A DNA stretch of 64,000 nt from Gaetbulibacter_B jejuensis. GTDB lineage: Bacteria; Bacteroidota; Bacteroidia; Flavobacteriales; Flavobacteriaceae. Positions within the stretch are counted from its first letter, which is position 1; each line of letters opens with the position of its first letter. A program made the position numbers and the translations under genes. Below the pieces are notes generated by a model. That model was not told the origin of the DNA and searched no databases. It saw only the letters and a list, made by a program, of their open reading frames with translations. Below, piece by piece: positions 19,489-28,400 of this stretch. The stretch is from positions 248,001 through 312,000 of the forward strand of contig NZ_BAAAGF010000004.1 of NCBI RefSeq assembly GCF_039524015.1. Direction: 5' to 3'.

Positions 19489-21897
19489 TTAGTTTCTTAA
19501 AGGTTTCCCTGTTTTTAGCATGTGCTGAATACGCTCAAGTGTTTTACGTTCGGTACAAAGACTTAAAAATGCTTCACGTTCTAGGTCTAATAAATACTGC
19601 TCGCTTACAGCTGTAGGTTCACTTAAATCACCACCAGCCATTACGTAAGCTAACTTATTAGCGATTTTTTGGTCGTGTTCACTTATGTAGTTACTTGCCT
19701 CCATAGAGTCAGTACCTACTAAGAACATACCTAGCGCTTGTTTACCTAACACCTTAACGTCTTTACGTTTTATAGGTTGTGTGTAACCTTGTTCTGCCAT
19801 TAATTTAGCATAGGCTTTTGCAGTTGCTATTTGTCGATCTTTATTCACAACAACAACATCTTTTCCTTTTTGAAGTATGCCTAAATCAAAAGCTTCGTAA
19901 GCTGAAGTTGATACTTTAGCCATACCAATTGTTAAGAAATATTCTTGAAGTACGTTAAGTTTTACATCGCCTTTGTGGAATAAATCAGATGCTCTTAAAG
20001 CCATTTCTTTAGAGCCTCCACCACCAGGAATTACACCTACACCAAACTCTACAAGTCCAATGTAAGTTTCAGCTGCAGCCACAACTTTATCAGCGTGAAG
20101 CGATAATTCGCAACCACCACCAAGTGTCATACCATGAGGTGCAGCAACGGTTGGAATAGCCGAGTAGCGCATACGCATCATGGTGTCTTGGAAGTATTTG
20201 ATAGCCATGTTCAACTCGTCATATTCTTGTTCTACAGCCATCATGAAAATCATACCAATATTGGCACCAACTGAAAAATTTGCAGCTTGATTACCAATAA
20301 CTAATCCTTGGAAATCTTTTTCAGCTAAATCAACTGCTTTGTTCAATCCTGCAAGTACGTCACCACCAATGGTGTTCATCTTACTTTGGAATTCGCAGTT
20401 TAATATACCATCTCCTAAATCTTCAATAACAACACCAGTATTTTTGAATACTTCTTTAGATTTTCTGATGTTATCTAAAATGATAAATGCATCTTGACCA
20501 GGTATTTTGGTTTGTGTTTTTGAAGGAATATCATAGAAATACGAAGCTCCATCTTTTACTGTATAGAACGATTTACTACCAGAAGCCAACATGTCGTTTA
20601 CCCATGAAGCTGGTTCTAAACCTTCAGCCTTCATAATTTCCAAACCTTTTTCTACACCAATAGCATCCCAAATTTGAAATGGACCATGTTCCCAACCAAA
20701 ACCAGCTTTCATAGCATCATCAATCTTGTAGAGTTCATCGGTAATTTCAGGAATTCTATTAGAAACGTAGGCAAACATAGCAGCGAAATTTTTACGATAA
20801 AAATCACCTGCTTTATCTTTTCCGTCAACTAGAATTGGAAAGCGGTCTATAACTTTATCTACTGTTTTGGTAAGTTCTAAAGTGGCAAATTTTGCTGATT
20901 TTTTCGATCTGTATTCAAGTGTATCAAGATCTAATGATAAAATTTCGCTTTTACCATTATCGTCTTTTACTTTTTTATAAAACCCTTGACCTGTTTTGCT
21001 TCCTAACCATTTGTTTTCCATCATGGTGCTGATGAAATCTGGTAATTTAAACAGTTCATGAGCTTCATCGTTAGGACAATTGTCATAAATACCGTTTGCA
21101 ACATGTACCAAAGTATCTAATCCAACCACATCAACAGTACGGAAAGTAGCCGATTTTGGTCTTCCAATAACAGGACCAGTTAATTTATCAACTTCTTCAA
21201 TAGTTAAACCCAAATCTTTTACTTGATGGAATAACGATTGTATACCAAAAATACCAATACGGTTTCCAATAAAAGCAGGTGTATCTTTCGCTACCACTGA
21301 AGTTTTACCTAAGTATTGTTCGCCATAACCATTTAAGAAATCAAGAACATCTTGCGATGTTTTTGGTCCTGGAATAATTTCGAATAATTTTAAGTAACGT
21401 GCTGGATTAAAAAAGTGCGTTCCGCAGAAATGTGCTTGAAAATCATCGCTTCTGCCTTCACTCATAAACTTAATAGGAATACCAGACGTGTTGGAAGTAA
21501 TCAAAGTTCCTGGTTTACGATGTTTGTCAAGCGTTTCAAACACTTTCTTTTTAATATCTAAGCGCTCTACAACCACCTCAATAATCCAATCTACATCAGC
21601 AACTTTTGCAATATCATCTTCTAAATTACCAGTAGTAATTCTGCTTGCAAAATTTTGATGATAAATAGGAGAGGGTTTTGATTTTAAAGCGGTTTGTAAC
21701 GAGGTGTTTACCAAACGGTTTCTAACCACTTTGTCTTCTAGTGTTAAACCTTTAGCTTTTTCGGCATCGGTAAGTTCTCTAGGAACGATGTCTAACAGTA
21801 GTACTTCCACACCAATATTGGCAAAGTGGCAAGCAATACCACTACCCATTATTCCGGATCCGATAACTGCTACTTTATTAATAATTCGTTTACTCAT
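19489..21897 (-). CDS. 3-hydroxyacyl-CoA dehydrogenase/enoyl-CoA hydratase fusion (FadB/FadN-like)
   Basis: An 802-residue fusion with the dehydrogenase first, the reverse of E. coli FadB. Residues 1-190 have the NAD-binding fold (VAVIGSGIMGSGIACHF at 9-25) and the catalytic His motif THFFNPARYLKL. The C-terminal dehydrogenase domain repeats follow to about 440. From about 480 comes a crotonase-type hydratase with FSVGANIG and the oxyanion or catalytic segments THG-like PHGMTLGGGCELSLHAD and VEFGVGVIPGGGGSKE. It converts enoyl-CoA to 3-ketoacyl-CoA. It follows marR by 12 bp and precedes the thiolase by 6 bp. The order resembles Bacillus FadN. Confidence 0.92.
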   Translation of the reverse strand: MSKRIINKVAVIGSGIMGSGIACHFANIGVEVLLLDIVPRELTDAEKAKGLTLEDKVVRNRLVNTSLQTALKSKPSPIYHQNFASRITTGNLEDDIAKVADVDWIIEVVVERLDIKKKVFETLDKHRKPGTLITSNTSGIPIKFMSEGRSDDFQAHFCGTHFFNPARYLKLFEIIPGPKTSQDVLDFLNGYGEQYLGKTSVVAKDTPAFIGNRIGIFGIQSLFHQVKDLGLTIEEVDKLTGPVIGRPKSATFRTVDVVGLDTLVHVANGIYDNCPNDEAHELFKLPDFISTMMENKWLGSKTGQGFYKKVKDDNGKSEILSLDLDTLEYRSKKSAKFATLELTKTVDKVIDRFPILVDGKDKAGDFYRKNFAAMFAYVSNRIPEITDELYKIDDAMKAGFGWEHGPFQIWDAIGVEKGLEIMKAEGLEPASWVNDMLASGSKSFYTVKDGASYFYDIPSKTQTKIPGQDAFIILDNIRKSKEVFKNTGVVIEDLGDGILNCEFQSKMNTIGGDVLAGLNKAVDLAEKDFQGLVIGNQAANFSVGANIGMIFMMAVEQEYDELNMAIKYFQDTMMRMRYSAIPTVAAPHGMTLGGGCELSLHADKVVAAAETYIGLVEFGVGVIPGGGGSKEMALRASDLFHKGDVKLNVLQEYFLTIGMAKVSTSAYEAFDLGILQKGKDVVVVNKDRQIATAKAYAKLMAEQGYTQPIKRKDVKVLGKQALGMFLVGTDSMEASNYISEHDQKIANKLAYVMAGGDLSEPTAVSEQYLLDLEREAFLSLCTERKTLERIQHMLKTGKPLRN

Positions 21898-21909
21898 TAT
21901 TATATATTG

Positions 21910-22353
21910 TTATTTGTCTTGTTTGTATATTTTTTTGTTTGAAATCATATCGTTAATCAACTCAGCAACTTCATAAAAGTGATTGATTTTTTCTTGTGTG
22001 ATATTTTCTCTAATAGCTTCGTTAAAGGTTAGTACCTTTTCGCGAGAGTAGGCTCTTTTTTCTCTACCAAACTCTGTGAGATGAATTAATACACCACGAC
22101 CATCTTCTGGGTTTGGTTTGCGCTCAATTAAACCACGAGTTTCCATAGTTTTTAATATTCTGGATAATGAAGTAGCTTCCATTCCCATTTTTGGGCCTAA
22201 TGAGGTTGAAGGCGTTCCTTTTTCAGGGTCAATGCTTAATAGGGTAAAACCTGTAGCCATTGTGCTTTCAAACTTAGAGGCTTCTTCGTTATACATTTTG
22301 TTTACTGCTAACCATGTGGTTCGCAATACGTAATCGATGGTTTTGTCTTTCAT
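21910..22353 (-). CDS. MarR-family transcriptional regulator of the beta-oxidation operon
   Basis: A 147-residue winged-helix regulator. The segment SLGPKMGMEATSLSRILKTM forms the HTH and RGLIERKPNPEDGRGVLIHL the wing with its DxR signature. It is the first gene of the operon with the dehydrogenase/hydratase, thiolase and acyl-CoA dehydrogenase. A perfect 24-bp palindrome lies 33 bp before its ATG, overlapping the promoter. MarR proteins usually repress their own operon and release DNA when a ligand binds, here plausibly an acyl-CoA. The ligand is inferred from context only. Confidence 0.9.
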   Translation of the reverse strand: MKDKTIDYVLRTTWLAVNKMYNEEASKFESTMATGFTLLSIDPEKGTPSTSLGPKMGMEATSLSRILKTMETRGLIERKPNPEDGRGVLIHLTEFGREKRAYSREKVLTFNEAIRENITQEKINHFYEVAELINDMISNKKIYKQDK

Positions 22354-22372
22354 TCAAAAATTTTAAACTTTT

Positions 22373-22380
22373 CAAATATA
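22373..22380 (-). promoter_or_regulatory. -7 promoter element (TATATTTG) of the marR-beta-oxidation operon
   Basis: Read on the minus strand this is an exact match to the Bacteroidota -7 word TAnnTTTG, 20 bp upstream of the marR start codon. The palindrome at 22386-22409 begins 5 bp upstream of it. Confidence 0.65.
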
Positions 22381-22385
22381 ATAAA

Positions 22386-22409
22386 ATTTATTATGCATGC
22401 ATAATAAAT
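22386..22409. promoter_or_regulatory. 24-bp perfect palindrome, probable MarR operator
   Basis: The arm ATTTATTATGCA is followed directly by its exact reverse complement, giving 24 symmetric bases centred on TGCATGCA. It occupies the space between the expected -33 and -7 regions of the marR promoter, where a bound repressor would block RNA polymerase. MarR dimers typically bind palindromes of 16-24 bp in such places. Confidence 0.75.
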
Positions 22410-22429
22410 AATGATAATTTAACATAAAA

Positions 22430-22452
22430 AAACACCTTGTATTAAGGTGTTT
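22430..22452 (-). terminator. Intrinsic terminator after the acyl-CoA ligase gene
   Basis: A 9-bp stem (AAACACCTT, 5-nt loop, mirrored arm) followed on the minus strand by a run of T, 16 bp after the stop of the ligase gene. It separates that gene from the marR promoter. Confidence 0.8.
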
Positions 22453-22468
22453 GTAATTTTAAGGCTTA

Positions 22469-24238
22469 TTAATTGTAGATTTTATCGTAAAGATCCTTAT
22501 GAATGTTTTTGATGACATCTCGTTTCATTTTCATAGTAGGAGTGAGATGACCACTATCAATTGACCAAATAACTGGTGTTAATTCAAAACGTTTTATCTG
22601 TTCCCATTTACCAAAATGCTTGTTGCAATTGTCAACTTCTTTTTGAATTCTATTTATAACTTCTTCTGAAGCACAAATAGCTTCGGGAGAATTTTCTATA
22701 TTTTTCTTTTTACGTTCTATCCATTCAGAAACAAACTCAAAGTTAGGTTGAATAAATGCAGCTGGCATTTTTTCGCCTTCACCTATAACCATTGCTTGTT
22801 CAATAAAACGGGATTGTTTTAAGTACCCTTCTAAAAGAGGTGGAATAATATATTTACCACCTGAGGTTTTAAACATTTCTTTTTTGCGACCAGTAATTTT
22901 AAGGAAGCCTTCAGGGTCTATTTCACCTTTGTCTCCTGTATGAAAATAGTCGTCAGTCATTACACTAGCTGTTTTTTCTGGATCTTTATAGTAACCCATC
23001 ATAACGTTGGGTCCTTTTATTAAAACTTCTCCATCATCAGCAATTTTAACTTCAACGTTATCTATTGGTATGCCTACACTACCAACTTTAAACATATTAT
23101 CTGCGTATTTACCAACCGACACAACTGGCGAAGTTTCAGTAAGTCCGTAACCTTCCATGACTTGCATTCCTGCGGCACAAAAAATTCTTGTTAACCTAGG
23201 TTGAAGTGGAGCACTACCAGACACCATTGTGCTTAAAGTTCCGCCAAGAGCTTCTTGCCATTTGCTGAAAATTAATTTGCGAGCAATACTTAATTTAAAT
23301 TCATACCAAAAGCCATTTTGTTTATAAGGTTTCCATTGCTCGCCAAGTTCAACAGCCCAATAAAATAGTTTTTGCTTGATGCCTGAAAGATCTTCGGCTT
23401 TAGCCATAATTTTATCGTATACTTTTTCAAGTAAACGCGGAACAACACTCATAAGGTGAGGTTTTATTTCTTTAGCATTATCACCAATTTTATCTAAACC
23501 TTCGGCAAAGTAAATGGAGGTTCCAGCATATTGATAAATGTATATGAGTACGCGCTCAAAAATATGGCAAATAGGTAGGAAACTTAAAATTCTAGTTTCT
23601 CCTTTTATGATGGGTAATCTTTTAGAGGAGTCTAATGCATTACTAGTAATATTCCAATGAGACAGCATAACTCCTTTAGGTCTTCCTGTAGTACCAGAGG
23701 TGTATATAATAGTTGCTAAGTCTTCAGGTTTTACTGAGTTTTTTCTGGCTTCAACTTCTTCTTGATTACTTGTGTCTTTACCTAGCTCTAATAATTCAGA
23801 ATAATGCTTGCAACCTTTAATGTGATTAAAAGAATATACGTCTTTTAGCTTAGTGTTTCCTATTACTTTATTTACTTTTTCTAAAACTTCTTCGTCTGAT
23901 ACAAAGCAATAAATAGACTCACTATGGTTTAATACATATTCATAATCCTCAGCAGAAATTGTTGGGTAAATAGGAATATTTTGCGCACCTAATTGTAGTA
24001 CTCCAATATCAACAATGTTCCATTCCGTTCGGTTGGTTGAAGATATTACAGCTATTTTATCGTTTTTTTGTATACCAAGTTTTAAAAGTGCTCTACTTAG
24101 TGCATTGGCTTTGTCAATATATTCTTGAGTAGATGTTGCAATCCATTCACCATCATATTTTGTCACCAAAGCTTTTTCAAGGCTATTGTTTTCCAATTGA
24201 TAGTATGGAAAGTCGAAGAGTCTAGTAATTTCTGTCAT
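22469..24238 (-). CDS. Long-chain fatty acid--CoA ligase (AMP-forming)
   Basis: A 589-residue adenylate-forming enzyme. The P-loop-like motif ATIIYTSGTTGRPKGVMLSH lies near 175-195, the A5-type motif EGYGLTETSPV near 363, and YFHTGDKGEIDPEGF and ITGRKKEMFKTSGGKYI in the C-terminal hinge and lid. This is the eukaryote-like FAA1/long-chain type, without the short ANL length. It activates fatty acids for the neighbouring beta-oxidation enzymes. It has its own terminator and lies upstream of the operon, so coregulation with marR is not shown by the sequence. Confidence 0.92.
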   Translation of the reverse strand: MTEITRLFDFPYYQLENNSLEKALVTKYDGEWIATSTQEYIDKANALSRALLKLGIQKNDKIAVISSTNRTEWNIVDIGVLQLGAQNIPIYPTISAEDYEYVLNHSESIYCFVSDEEVLEKVNKVIGNTKLKDVYSFNHIKGCKHYSELLELGKDTSNQEEVEARKNSVKPEDLATIIYTSGTTGRPKGVMLSHWNITSNALDSSKRLPIIKGETRILSFLPICHIFERVLIYIYQYAGTSIYFAEGLDKIGDNAKEIKPHLMSVVPRLLEKVYDKIMAKAEDLSGIKQKLFYWAVELGEQWKPYKQNGFWYEFKLSIARKLIFSKWQEALGGTLSTMVSGSAPLQPRLTRIFCAAGMQVMEGYGLTETSPVVSVGKYADNMFKVGSVGIPIDNVEVKIADDGEVLIKGPNVMMGYYKDPEKTASVMTDDYFHTGDKGEIDPEGFLKITGRKKEMFKTSGGKYIIPPLLEGYLKQSRFIEQAMVIGEGEKMPAAFIQPNFEFVSEWIERKKKNIENSPEAICASEEVINRIQKEVDNCNKHFGKWEQIKRFELTPVIWSIDSGHLTPTMKMKRDVIKNIHKDLYDKIYN

Positions 24239-24387
24239 TGGGTTTCAGTACTATTGAAGACTCGCAAATTATGAAATTACAAATGATTTTCAAATATGTT
24301 GTTAAAAAAAAGGGTGTTATTTTAAGATTTTGATGTTTTATAGTCTTATAAATTAAGGATATATTAAGAGTGCTAGTTTAGAAAAAG

Positions 24388-24433
24388 AAAAAAGGCCAAG
24401 TTTAAAAACTTGACCTAATGCATGATTAATAGC
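24388..24433 (-). terminator. Hairpin terminator with conserved TGATTAATAGC companion, in a 283-bp gene-free gap
   Basis: The gap 24239-24521 holds no gene. Its one clear element is an 11-bp stem with one G-U pair (AGGCCAAGTTT, 2-nt loop, AAACTTGACCT), followed on the minus strand by TTTTTTC, so it should terminate minus-strand transcripts from the AraC gene 106 bp upstream. Next to it is TGATTAATAGC (24423-24433). The same pair of elements recurs at 25401-25451 and 30739-30786. Confidence 0.7.
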
Positions 24434-24521
24434 TATATTATTCCCTAAATAATTAACTTTAAACTTCAAAATTACTTGTTTAGAGCTAAGGTTTTATGTA
24501 AAAAATCGTCAAAATGAAAGT

Positions 24522-25319
24522 TTAATATCTTATCTTCTTGTAGAGCATGTCCCTGAGTATTGGGTGTTTAGTGCCAAAAAGTTGTTTAGGTGTTTTGCCG
24601 CTAAACTGCTTTACATCTCTTGAGAAATGGGAGTAATCATAATATTTAAATTCTTCAATAGCGCTAAGCATATCTATATTATTTGCTTCTAAATGTCTAA
24701 CAATGTAATTGAACCTAATTAGTCTTAAAAATTTATTGACAGTCACGCCTGTTGCGGTTTTAAAATAACGATTTAACGATGAGTGTGAAATATGAAATTC
24801 ATCAATTATATTAGTTACATTAAGCAAACCATTATTGATGAAGATGTAATCGATAATATCTGAAATCTTACTTTTTTTAATCCACTCAGCATAAAAAGGT
24901 TTTAAATGCTTGTCAATTATTAAAATGTAATCGTTGTGCGCTGCTGTTTCAATTTCACGATGTAAGTCATCAACTACTTTTTGAGAAACGATATGACTTA
25001 TTTTAGAAATAGCACCTTGAGTATTTACGTTGGTTTTAGAGATTTGATAGAATCGATCAGTATTCATCCTAATAACAACAAACCAGCTGTTTTTTTTCGC
25101 AACAATATTGAAATTAGGCATTATTGAATTTATAAAAGCCTTAGGAAGAGTATAGTTTTCTTTTTTGTTGTTAATTGAAATATCACCATAAACCAATACT
25201 AAATAACTATAGCCTGTTGAGGTAATGATGGTTTCAAAGTCTTGCTCGTATTCAAGTTTAACCATATTTGAAAACAAAGGATGGTTTTTAATTTCTTTGG
25301 ATAGAGATAATTTAGGCAA
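24522..25319 (-). CDS. AraC-family transcriptional regulator
   Basis: A 265-residue regulator. The N-terminal half (about 1-150) has no domain I can name. The C-terminal AraC DNA-binding domain has two helix-turn-helix units: NVTNIIDEFHISHSSLNRYF (about 166-185) with the linker TGVTVNKFLRLIRFNYIVRHL, then AIEEFKYYDYSHFSRDVKQF with GKTPKQLF, the standard AraC ending. It lies at the downstream end of the surface-protein cluster. The upstream 145-residue gene at 32203 seems to be a shortened relative: both have a GYSY segment near the N-terminus and similar first HTH units. No target site is visible. Confidence 0.88.
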   Translation of the reverse strand: MPKLSLSKEIKNHPLFSNMVKLEYEQDFETIITSTGYSYLVLVYGDISINNKKENYTLPKAFINSIMPNFNIVAKKNSWFVVIRMNTDRFYQISKTNVNTQGAISKISHIVSQKVVDDLHREIETAAHNDYILIIDKHLKPFYAEWIKKSKISDIIDYIFINNGLLNVTNIIDEFHISHSSLNRYFKTATGVTVNKFLRLIRFNYIVRHLEANNIDMLSAIEEFKYYDYSHFSRDVKQFSGKTPKQLFGTKHPILRDMLYKKIRY

Positions 25320-25400
25320 AGTTGATGCAGTTTTTAATGTATGTAATTAATACACTGGTGCTTGATGATATAGTAAATGTATTAAAATTAAAAGATTTAA

Positions 25401-25451
25401 AAAAGGCCAAAACAATTTATAGTCTTGACCTTTTTTAAGTTGATTAATAGC
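25401..25451 (-). terminator. Hairpin terminator after the 1725-residue beta-helix gene, with TGATTAATAGC element
   Basis: A 10-bp stem with one G-U pair (AAAAGGCCAA and TTGACCTTTT, 25401-25434) ends in T-rich sequence on the minus strand. TGATTAATAGC at 25441-25451 sits 12 bp after the stop codon. It is closely related to the elements at 24388 and 30739. Confidence 0.7.
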
Positions 25452-25463
25452 ATCGTTTAATTT

Positions 25464-28400
25464 TTACTGCTTAATAATTTTAAAGCTTTCAGTTTTATTA
25501 TTGCTTGCTAGCTTTAGTATATATATTCCTGTTGGTAATGATGTTACATCTATAATTGATGTTTTAACGCTATTTGATTTTAGAACTTCTTGGCCTTGTA
25601 CATTGTATATACTGTAGTCAAACTGCTGACTCTCTGTTTTTATGTTTAGTATATTACTTACTGGGTTAGGGTAGATTTTAAAATCTGTAGTTGAAACATC
25701 ACTAATATTTAAAGTCGATTGAAGTTCATAAGCGCCAATATCTATAGTGCCGTCAAATAGCCTTGGATTACCTGCTAAATCTAGATTAATATCTGGTATA
25801 GTGGCATTTGTTCCTGCGTTGACTAGAGGAGAAGATGTTGTTAATGCGTAATCACCGTTTAAATTAGGAGCTGTGTTGGCTAGTATAGGATTAACAAATG
25901 CTGGATTTGTAGTCATCATCAAGTTTCCAACTCCAGTATTGTTAAAGTCTCCGTTTAATGAGTAACTTATATCGCAGCTTGTACATTGTCCCATATTAGG
26001 AAAAGCAAACCCAGCATCATTTCCACTTACTACTGAATTTGTCATAGTAAAGGACTCTCCTATATTTCCACTAGTAGGCACGTAAGCAAATACTCCACCA
26101 TTGTAATTGTCTGCATAATTTCCTGAAACAGTAATGTTTGTAACAGTAGTAGTTGATGTAAATAAATACATGCCACCACCTTGACTTATTGCTTTGTTAC
26201 CAGAGAATAGAGCGTTTTCTATGGTTGTGTTTGCAAAGCGAGTTTCAAGAGCACCACCTGTTGCAGCAGAATTGTTTTGAAATGTTGTGTTAAAAATTAC
26301 TAATTCACTCATTGTGATATCTGCTAGTACTTCGCCTGATTGAGGTTGTACTCCGTGGAATGCAATAGCTCCTCCAATACTAGCTGTGTTACTAGTAAAT
26401 TTACAATTAGAAATAATCATGTTTGCTTCAGAAGCATATATTGCACCACCAGATGTTTGTTCAAGACCACCAGTTGTTGGAACATTTCCGTTTTGAAAAT
26501 GAATGCCATCTATAATAGTACCTAAACTTTGAATATTGAAGATTCTAGAATTATTATTGCTACTAATTATTGTGTTTTCTATACCGTTTCCAAAGAATGT
26601 AAGTGGTTTGTCTATAAATATTTCACCTGAAGTTAAAATAATGCTACTTCCATTAAGTGCTGGATCAAAAGAGATTGTTGTGCCATCGCAAGCATTTTCA
26701 ATAACATGACGTAAAGACCCTGGACCACTATCTGCAGTAGATGTAACCATAACAGAATTTTCGCAAGCTATGAAAAATTCATAAGCTCCTAAATCTACAG
26801 TTGAATTGTATATTCTTGGGTTTCCATCTAAATCTTCAGTTAAGTCTATAAAATTGTTGTCGCCAGCATCTATGGCAGGAGAGCTATCGGTTAATTTGTA
26901 ACCATCAACATATATAGGGTCTGTGTTTTCTATGTTATTTCCTCCATCATTTACATTTGGAGGAATGCTACCATTGTTTCCAGAAGTAATATTAAAGAAT
27001 AAACAATGTGATACAATAGGTGAGTTTGCTCCTCCATTATTTATATTTCCGTTGCTACCACTGTTATTAGTGAATATACTATTTGTGGCCGTAACGTTGC
27101 CAGCAAATATATGAATACCTCCACCGTGAGAGGCAATATTGTTTGCTATAGTACAATTTATTGTTGCAAGACTTCCACTTTCGGCTGAAATTGCGCCACC
27201 ACCAGCAGTTGCAATGTTGTCAAAGAACAAGCTATTGGAAATAGTAGTTGTAGTTGAACTGTTACCGAAGTTTATTATAGCACCACCAACACCATTATTA
27301 ATTCCGTTTCCGTAGGCGGTATTGTTTTTAAAGATGCAGTTGTTTATGTTTATGTTTTCAGCATTTCTAATATAAATACCAGCTCCAGCACGACCAATGG
27401 CTACTTGCGAGTTATCAGAATCATCATCGGCATAACCATTTTCAATAATAAATCCATCTAATGTAACATTGTTTTCGTTTAAGGTTATAATAGTATGTGA
27501 ATCTCCAGAATTTGACGTGTTGTCATTGTTTAAATCTCCTGAAAGAATAGTTAGATTTTCTGACCAGTTACGTTCACTTGCTGTAGTTTCGGTGCCATTA
27601 AAGCCTCCAAGAACGGTTATATTGTTAGGAATGATAAAACTGTCGGTTTCAAGTAAACCTGGTTTGTATGTGCCAGATGCTACCCATATTTCATTAGCGC
27701 ATATGGCATTGTTGATAGCATCTTGTAGGCTCGTGAATGCGTTGTTCCAATTGCTTCCATCATTTGCGCCAGTTGCACTAGCATTTACATAAAGAACATT
27801 AGGTGAGCCAATACAAGAATCAAATTCATAAGCTCCTCTGTCAATATTAGAGCCAATGATACGCTCATTACCATCTAAATCAAATGTTGAATTGTTATGT
27901 GTTGAAAGGCCCGAATCTATTGCACTTGAGGTTTCCGAAACTCTAAAGTTTTTATTTAAAGCATCAACAAACAAAGGGTCGTTTGATGAATTTGAGTTGG
28001 TATTGTAAATGTTGTTTATAATACAATGGGTTATGTTTGAATTAGGAGCGTAAATTTGAGTGTTAATTTGTGTGTTGTTTGGGTCATTTGCTCTTGTGTT
28101 GTCCCAAAGAATTGAATTGTGAATGTTTACAGTTGCTGTAGTTCCGTTCCAAACTCTAATGCCAGCTCCAGCTTCAGAATCGCCATCATTTTCTGTTAAT
28201 GTGCAGTTAACAATATTATAGGTTGTTACACCATTATCTAATATGCTTATTCCGCCACCTGTTCCTACATTACCATAAAATAAACTATTTGTGATGTTTA
28301 CAACACCATCGTCATTAGCGTTTTGTCTTGACCAAATAGCACCTCCATTTAGATTTGCTGAGTTGTCATTAAAGATGCAGTTTTCAATATTTACATTTAA

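Noticed and set aside
19094..19492. A 132-codon plus-strand frame opposite the thiolase
   Set aside because: The thiolase catalytic residues on the minus strand show which strand is coding.
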